Below are positions 56,702 through 64,000 of a stretch of 64,000 bases of DNA, piece by piece. The notes below the pieces were generated by a model. That model did no database searches, was not told the origin of the DNA, and worked only from the letters and a program-made list of their open reading frames with translations. Each line of letters opens with the position of its first letter. Positions within the stretch are counted from its first letter, which is position 1. Source of the DNA: Leucocoprinus leucothites (taxonomy: Eukaryota; Basidiomycota; Agaricomycetes; Agaricales; Agaricaceae); the NCBI GenBank assembly GCA_013368445.1, contig JAACJO010000003.1, positions 744,001 to 808,000 on the forward strand. Reading direction: 5' to 3'. The translations under genes and the position numbers were made by a program.

Positions 56702-59700
56702 TCAAATAACTCCAAGCTTAGCTAAAAAACTGACAATTGCAGTGTGTCCCTGTCCATGTGCTAAGTGAAGAGCAGTCCTCCCATGTTTATCTAAATGGAT
56801 ACTGTCAATACTGAGAGCAGTAGACAATATATCTGACTTACCTTGGAAGTTGGGATCTGCCTTGAGATCAGCCAGGACTTTGACAATCTCAAAATGCCCT
56901 TTCTCAGCTGCATAGTGAAGAGCAGTCCTCTTCCAATATAAATCTAAATAGATACTGTGAATACTGAGAGCAGTAGACAACACATCTGACTTACCTTGGA
57001 GGTTGAGGTCTATCTTGAGATCAGCCAGGACTTTGACAATCTCGGTATGCCCATTCTTAGCTGCATAATGAAAAGCAGTCACCCCAGATGAATCTAAATG
57101 GATACTGTGAATACTGAGAGCAGTAGACAATGCATCTAACTTACCTTGGAGGTTGAAATCTGCCTTGAGATCAGCCAGGACTTTGACAATCTCAGTATGC
57201 CCTTTCTCAGCTGCATAGTGAAGAGCAGTCCTCTTCCAATATGAATCTAAACAGATACTATAAATACTGAGAGTAGTAGACAACACATCTGACTTACCTT
57301 GGAGGTTGGGATCTGCCTTGAGATCAGCCAGGGCTTTGACAATCTCAGTATGCCCATTCTCAGCTGCCAAGTAAAGAGCAGTCCCCCCAGATGAATCTAA
57401 ATACATATGGTGAATACTGAGAGCAGTAGACAACACATCTGACTTACCTTGGAGGTTGGGATCTGCCTTGAGGTCAGCCAGGACTTTGACAATCTCAGTA
57501 TGCCCATTCTCAGCTGCATAGTGAAGAGCAGTCCCCCCAGATGAATCTAAATACATATGGTAAATACTGAGAGCAGTAGACAACACATCTGACTTACCTT
57601 GGAGGTTGAGATCTGCCTTGAGATCAGCCAGGACTTTGACAATCTCAGTATGCCCTTTCTCAGCTGCATAGTGAAGAGCAGTCCTCTTCCAATATGAATC
57701 TAAACAGATACTGTGAATACTGAGAGCAGTAGACAACACATCTGACTTACCTTGGAGGTTGGGATCTGCCTTGAGATCAGCCAGGGCTTTGATAATCTCA
57801 GTATGCCCTTTCTCAGCTGCATAGTGAAGAGCAGTCCCCCCAGATAAATCTAAACACATATGGTGAATACTGAGAGCAGTAGACAACACATCTGACTTAC
57901 TCTGGAGATTGAGATCTGCCTTGAGGTCAGCCAGGACTTTGATAATCTCAGTATGCTCTTTCACAACTGCCAAGTAAAGAGCAGTCCACCCATCTGAATC
58001 TAAACAGATGCTGTGAATACTGAAAGTAGTAGATAACACATCTGACTTACCTTGGAGGTTGAGATCTGCCTTGAGATCAGCCAGGACTTTGACAATCTCA
58101 GTATGCCCTTTCTCAGCTGCATAGTGCAGAGCAGTCCTCCTTCCATATGAAACTAAACAGATGCTATGAATACTGAGAGCAGTAGACAATACATCTGACT
58201 TACTCTGGAGATTGAGATCTGCCTTGAGGTCAGCCAGGACTTTGACAATCTCAGTATGTCCTTTCACAACTGCCAAGTAAAGAGCAGTCCTCCCATATTT
58301 ATCTAAACAGATACTGTTAATACTGAGAGCAGTAGACAATGCATCTGACTTACCTTGGAGGTTGAGATCTGCCTTGAGATCTGCCAGGACTTTGACAATC
58401 TCAGTATGCCCATTCTCAGCTGCATACTGAAGAGCAGTCCCCTCAGATGAATCTAAACAGATACTGTGAATACTGAGAGCAGTAGACAACACATCTGACT
58501 TACCTTGCAGGTTAAGATCTGCCTTAAGGTCAGCCAGGACTTTGACAATCTCAGTATGCCCTTTCTCAGCTGCATAGTGCAGAGCAGTCTGATTATCTGA
58601 ACCTAAGCTAGCTGTTCAATATGTGTGGAGGTTGACCCAGCTAGCCAACTTACCTATTGCATTTATCCCTCCCCCAAGCTTTACTAGGAGTCTTACCACT
58701 TGGACCTGCTGGTTCCTTGCTCCAGAGCAGAGTGTTGAGTCGAGTTCACCTTGGGAATAACCAGCCAATGTCAGCTGTAATGAGGGATCTAAATTTCAAA
58801 ACATAAATGTTCTGCTGTATAAGAATAAGACAAAACCCTTGCATACATATAGCCTCCACATCCCTTGCACTCTCAATCAATACCTCTACCACATCCAAGT
58901 GACCCTTCTTAAATGCTATTGTAATTGAAGGTGCTAAGTCAATTAATCAGTATCTTCTCTCTTAATAATAAGTATTGTTTTTACCCATCACACTTTTTTG
59001 TGCACCAGACTTTATGGCATCACGAACTGCCCCCAGCTCCCCCACCTCTGATGCGGCCTTGAGCCTCTCCCCAACCTTCTTTGCACGTCGTTCTAAGAGT
59101 GCTTCTCCAATATCACGCATTGGAATCAAGAGTAGGAGTAGGGCTAATGTCTGTCCGAATGTCCAGTCACCATCGCCTTTTGCCGTCAGACCTTGATTCT
59201 TGCTGATCGCAACTTCGGTATCAGCCAGAAGGACAACATTGATGATAGCCAACATGGCCAACCCAGCTCTCGCGAACCTGAGTCTGGATTCTTGTTTGAG
59301 AGAAAAAGGAAACAAATGACTATAAACCCAAATTGGCGCAGCGAAGAAGCCGATTGGGACGATTAGGTTCAGGCCGGGAATAAGGAGCAGGCTGTATATG
59401 AGAAGAGACCACTCGCGTAGCCCTTGCGAGCCAATCAAGGCTCGTTGGCCCACGACGAAAAGCGAAGCTCCCAGTGAACAAGGTGGGGAGTTGCCAAAAG
59501 CGATGGGTTGCACCCAGAGCCATATTCCGACTGCCGACATGAGGGATAGGTGTGCGGAGCCAATGACCAATACCGGATTCCTCATAGTCTTCTTCATCCG
59601 AGAAACCCAAAACGCTCGTAGGGTCCGTGGGTCTCCACCTTGCTTCATCTCTTCATCTCTTAGCTCGAATGTGTGGTAGGCGTGAAGGATAAAGTATATG

Positions 59701-59993
59701 AAGAGGTTCGTGTTGTTCATCCAGCTAAGATTGAGAATGATGGCGGCGTGGTAATTGGTCAAGCCATGTTGGAGGGCTTGGACGATGACCGACAAGAGAA
59801 TGGCGAAAGCGGTAATGAGAATGGTCGTCGACTGAGTCTCCAATGCCTCGAGCTCCAACGGGGTGACCTTCCCGTCCTGGAGCGCAAAGAGGGCTGGTAT
59901 AAAGCTGAGCAGATTCTGAGCGTAGATAGCAGTTCGTACGCCGATGCCAGAGGTGTCTGGGTTCGAAGGGAGACAGGTGTCTGACGCCGACAT
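56702..59993 (-). CDS. Multi-pass membrane protein with C-terminal ankyrin-repeat array
   Basis: Exon 1 (59993-58985; a second ATG lies in frame upstream at 60044) encodes about 336 residues: SDTCLPSNPDTSGIGVRTAI, then about six to eight hydrophobic segments (for example TTILITAFAILLSVIVQALQ, LLIYSLLLIPGLNLIVPIGF, LALLLLLIPM). It ends with a helical cap, RLKAASEVGELGAVRDAIKS. A 51-nt intron (58934-58984) leads to exon 2 (58933-58847, ITIAFKKGHLDVVEVLIESA) and then exon 3 (58788-58654). After a further 51-nt intron (58603-58653) come 13 near-identical ankyrin units (TALHYAAEKGHTEIVKVLAD type). Each unit of about 33 residues is followed by a 51-nt GTAAGT...TTTAG intron, and the array ends with a capping unit at 56702. 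Short in-frame introns explain the extra GKSDVLSTALSIHSICL segments of unspliced DNA. It is probably a real host gene of unknown function; ankyrins bind partner proteins at a membrane. Confidence 0.75.
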
Positions 59994-60044
59994 GATAGTG
60001 AGAGGGTGAGTGTGGATGGGGCACTGGGGACGCCCAGCTGTCAA

Positions 60045-60326
60045 TTTGCGATGTGAGAATCCTGTACAGCCGCGTGTGCGGCTAGGCCTCGAGGCGAGTC
60101 GCCCGCTAAGGCCAAAATGGCTCTAATTCGCTTCGACTTTGATATGAAACAGGCTATGCAATGTCATGCCCCCATGACGAGCAAAGAGTGGCCAAACCAC
60201 GCGTCAGAACTTGTACATATCTCACAGGCAAAATACGACCCCATAGATAAAATGTCAAGCTAAGGCCACAGCGTTAGGGGATCAAGGAAAACCGCTACTT
60301 AAATAACACGCGCAAATGTTAAATAA
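60045..60326. other. Upstream region of the ankyrin membrane gene
   Basis: CpG-richer non-coding DNA that should include the promoter of the minus-strand gene. No TATA box was clear. Confidence 0.35.
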
Positions 60327-60749
60327 TTGATTCGATCGACGGTCACGTTGGGGAGTCGTCACGCGTCCGGCTCTCCCTTAGCACCTTCGTCGTTGGTATT
60401 TTTATCTCCTCTGCTAACGCTTTCTTCACGGGCCACTACCAACTGGGACAGGAGCCATCTCAACATCAACATCTCCTTGTCTGGCAATCCCACTGGTATC
60501 CCCATTATAGCTGACCCCTGCTCTGGCAGCTCTTCTAGAGGAGCTGGCCGTGTCTGTGCTCGAAGTCGGCCCTTCTACTACTTTCGAAGACCCACCGACC
60601 TGGGGCGCTACGACGTCCGCCTTGGCCTTCCCTTCCCGTTATGGGATGAACGAATCCATGATACCCTCGAGATCCAACGATTGCCATCACAGCGATCACG
60701 ACCACGACCACAACCAAGTCTGAACCCAGCATACGAGTGTGGTCATTAA
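60327..60749 (+). CDS. Uncertain ORF, unknown function
   Basis: 140-residue open frame, rich in Ser, Pro and Arg, ending PSLNPAYECGH. No domain recognised. The start codon is uncertain and it may be part of a spliced gene or chance in CpG-rich DNA. The reverse strand here is also open for 65 codons. Confidence 0.2.
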   Translation: MIRSTVTLGSRHASGSPLAPSSLVFLSPLLTLSSRATTNWDRSHLNINISLSGNPTGIPIIADPCSGSSSRGAGRVCARSRPFYYFRRPTDLGRYDVRLGLPFPLWDERIHDTLEIQRLPSQRSRPRPQPSLNPAYECGH

Positions 60750-60835
60750 ACCTACAGTACCACCGGAGAAGGGACTATAGCGACCAGCCGTTTCGACACG
60801 ATAACGATGGATGAACGCGCTCATCACTTGAGCAG

Positions 60836-61307
60836 TCAGTTCGTGAAGGGGGTTGAAGTAGTGCCCTTGTGAGTACCCTCCGTGATCGCTATATTGATCA
60901 CTTGGCTGACGAGCTGAGCAGTCAACATAGTATTGAGCTGCTGCCGGAGGACGAGGAGCCTGTTGATGTGCAGCAAAGCTCTGAGGAGCGTACGAGACGG
61001 AGGAATACCCGTTGGAAATGGTAGGGGCATGAACTCCAGGGGAACAGGCAAGTGATATTCCGGGCTCTCATCGTGTCGGTGAACAACTAAGAATCCCATG
61101 TAGCTATTCGGGATAGGATAGCTGTTGGCGCCATATTCCCCTCGATGAATCAAGTACGCGGAGCCTAAGTAGCGTTCGGGGAGAATGAGCGTCACCGTCC
61201 TTAAACCGCACATTTTTATGCTGGAGAATCGTTACGGTCCTAGCGTCATTGTCCGAGGACTGGGAGTGTGCAACATCCCCATCGACAGTCGGATGTGATT
61301 CTCCCAT
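60836..61307 (-). pseudogene. Uncertain minus-strand gene fragment
   Basis: A first frame from 61307 (MGESHPTVDGDVAHSQSSDN) runs toward a second one (TVTLILPERYLGSAYLIHRG, NSYMGFLVVHRHDESPEYHL, to 60836), with a shift near 61205 that may be a frameshift or a missed intron. The second part has a balanced composition and looks coding. No family recognised. Confidence 0.3.
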
Positions 61308-61353
61308 AGGTAAGCTGGATAAATTCTTTACTCCCTGTGGCTCAAAGGACTGA

Positions 61354-61698
61354 GTGGGTGCTTCCGGCCCAGATATTTCGTCAAATGGTAGTCACCCGGT
61401 GACTGATAGCCGTCAAAGCACCTGTCCAGTACGAAATCATCTCGCTCGTATCTCTGCTGTCGCTCACATTCTTCTTTGCTTTCAAAGGCATGGAGAAATA
61501 GGTCCGTTTATGTCGGAACTACCATTCTATCTCGTCTCTAACCCGACAGGTTTAGGCTGGCATCCCGTAGACGCTCTCGCATACAAACCCTTCAAAGCCT
61601 TCTCCGGTGACGAATGCGAGAACGCGCGAAAGTCCTACTGGAGAATCCTGACGACCCTCCTCCGAGAGGCTAGTAAGGCAACTACAGCTTCTCCTTGA
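61354..61698 (+). CDS. Uncertain ORF, unknown function
   Basis: 114 codons with plausible coding composition (FYLVSNPTGLGWHPVDALAY, KAFSGDECENARKSYWRILT). No family recognised. It lies just upstream of the SMC3-like remains and may be another gene fragment. The start codon is uncertain. Confidence 0.3.
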   Translation: MGASGPDISSNGSHPVTDSRQSTCPVRNHLARISAVAHILLCFQRHGEIGPFMSELPFYLVSNPTGLGWHPVDALAYKPFKAFSGDECENARKSYWRILTTLLREASKATTASP

Positions 61699-61920
61699 AC
61701 GAAACCCACTCCGAGCGCAAGAGGACGGGTGATGAACAGGATGACGATACAGAAGCCGAGGAGAATCCTACTTTTAAGAAAGCGACTGGTAGGCATCGAG
61801 GCGCACGAAGACTGAGCTGCCTGTCGAAGGCGCTGGGATAACGCCTGTCGTCGAAGAGGAAACAGTAAGTCGTGGCGAGGGATGAGCTGGCTGAGATTAA
61901 CGGGGTATGACCGTTAACTA

Positions 61921-63296
<1,376 letters not shown>

Positions 63297-63493
63297 TGAC
63301 TTGTGTAGGAAGCGCAGGCTCAGTGATGCCGAATATTCGCATTGGAATACCTTGTCTCGAGTGTTTTTTTACTGTCAGTTGTGTGTATTAAGTTTCATAG
63401 TATATGTCGTATATCCAAGGAATGCTCGGAGCAGGGATGAAGGATAAAAGTACAAGCCCATCCAGGGTAGTTTTACAACTGCATGGTGAGTGA

Positions 63494-63931
63494 TCACTTT
63501 GTAGGACGAATGCTGTCCATTGATATCGACTCGGGCGTCTTTGCAAACTGAATACTCAGTGGACAGTCCCTGGGTCGGCTGAGACTACGATATCTCCCCG
63601 GTACCGGACCTTCCCCTCGGTCGATCCTCGTCTCACTCTCAACCGTGACATTAATACCATCAGCCAAACCAGTATTAGTGTTCTGAATTTGAGAATCGTC
63701 GTTAAAGTAGGAGAATTGGAAAAAGGAAGTTCGGTCCCAGAGTTGGTGGATGGCATGACGGCGAGAACTGGGGAAGAGCCGGAGGAGCCAAAAGTCGCGT
63801 TTTGGTCGAGAACGAGCGGAGTCGGAGTCGGGGTCGGGGTCGGCTGCTGAACGGGAGGGAAGGCGACCGAGGGAGTGGTGGCCTTTGCGATGACCGGCTT
63901 TGCGGAGGTTGAGAGTTATACGGGACATCAT
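63494..63931 (-). CDS. Uncertain ORF, unknown function
   Basis: 145 residues, opening MMSRITLNLRKAGHRKGHHS, basic and Ser-rich, with no recognised domain. CpG-rich context and a stable frame support coding. The opening resembles short SRxxLNLR segments near the ends of some basidiomycete membrane proteins, so it may be the last exon of a gene starting beyond the window. The start is not certain. Confidence 0.3.
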   Translation of the reverse strand: MMSRITLNLRKAGHRKGHHSLGRLPSRSAADPDPDSDSARSRPKRDFWLLRLFPSSRRHAIHQLWDRTSFFQFSYFNDDSQIQNTNTGLADGINVTVESETRIDRGEGPVPGRYRSLSRPRDCPLSIQFAKTPESISMDSIRPTK

Positions 63932-64000
63932 TGCTACAGTTATTCTAGGTGGGATGTGAGGTGAGTGGGGAGGGGGTTGGATGTGGAGAGGACTGACAGC

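Noticed and set aside
56702..58620. Regular 150-bp tandem repeats as CRISPR or satellite DNA
   Set aside because: Repeat units encode ankyrin motifs, differ at many sites, and carry splice signals; there are no unique spacers.

Overview
The window reads as nuclear DNA of a filamentous basidiomycete, most likely an Agaricomycete. This is inferred from short (about 49-58 nt) GT-AG introns, a DUF6589-like protein, RecQ-like helicases, a Tnp2-type transposase, DUF4100-type gag-pol, chromodomain Ty3/Gypsy elements, and an SMC3 fragment. About 90% is transposon. Only the last ~8 kb (56.7-64 kb) looks like ordinary chromosomal sequence, and part of that is pseudogene.

Layout. 0.2-1.7 kb: decayed Gypsy integrase/chromodomain plus a small downstream ORF. 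1.8-4.8 kb (minus): decayed CACTA/EnSpm Tnp2 transposase. 4.92-11.03 kb: a two-gene element with 272-bp terminal inverted repeats and a candidate 9-bp target duplication, carrying convergent DUF6589-like and RecQ-like genes; a 558-bp solo LTR sits inside the DUF6589 gene. 11.2-14.0 kb: gag and LTR remnants of a minus-strand retroelement, cut by two LTRs of another family. 14.0-17.0 kb: no recognisable gene. 17.0-31.7 kb: a very large (14.7 kb) decayed Gypsy element with 1.23-kb LTRs, gag-pol on plus, and about 5 kb of spliced antisense genes between pol and the 3' LTR. 32.3-33.9 kb: second partial copy of that antisense region. 33.9-35.6 kb: gag-like fragment and LTRs. 36.1-42.9 kb: Gypsy element with in-frame nonsense mutations and a third, zinc-knuckle ORF. 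42.9-46.2 kb: Helitron Rep/helicase fragment. 46.5-54.7 kb: a very young, structurally complete Ty3/Gypsy chromovirus (two 559-bp LTRs with one difference seen, 5-bp target duplication, open gag and pol). It has a Tf1-like self-primer and an antisense spliced gene for a coiled-coil protein with a perfect Zn2Cys6 spacing. 54.7-56.4 kb: remnants that this element interrupted, plus more LTRs. 56.7-60.0 kb (minus): a membrane protein fused to a long ankyrin array built from tandem exon-intron units with 51-nt introns. 60.3-64 kb: weak ORFs and an SMC3 pseudogene.

How the parts relate. The insertions are nested, and several can be ordered from target duplications. Old copies are CpG-poor, and where they can be read in frame most of their stops lie at Arg, Gln or Trp codons. 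The young element and the right end are CpG-rich. This fits C-to-T decay of silenced repeats. The two most unusual themes are the RecQ/DUF6589 long-TIR element, and the repeated presence of antisense Cys-cluster genes between pol and the 3' LTR in two different Gypsy lineages.
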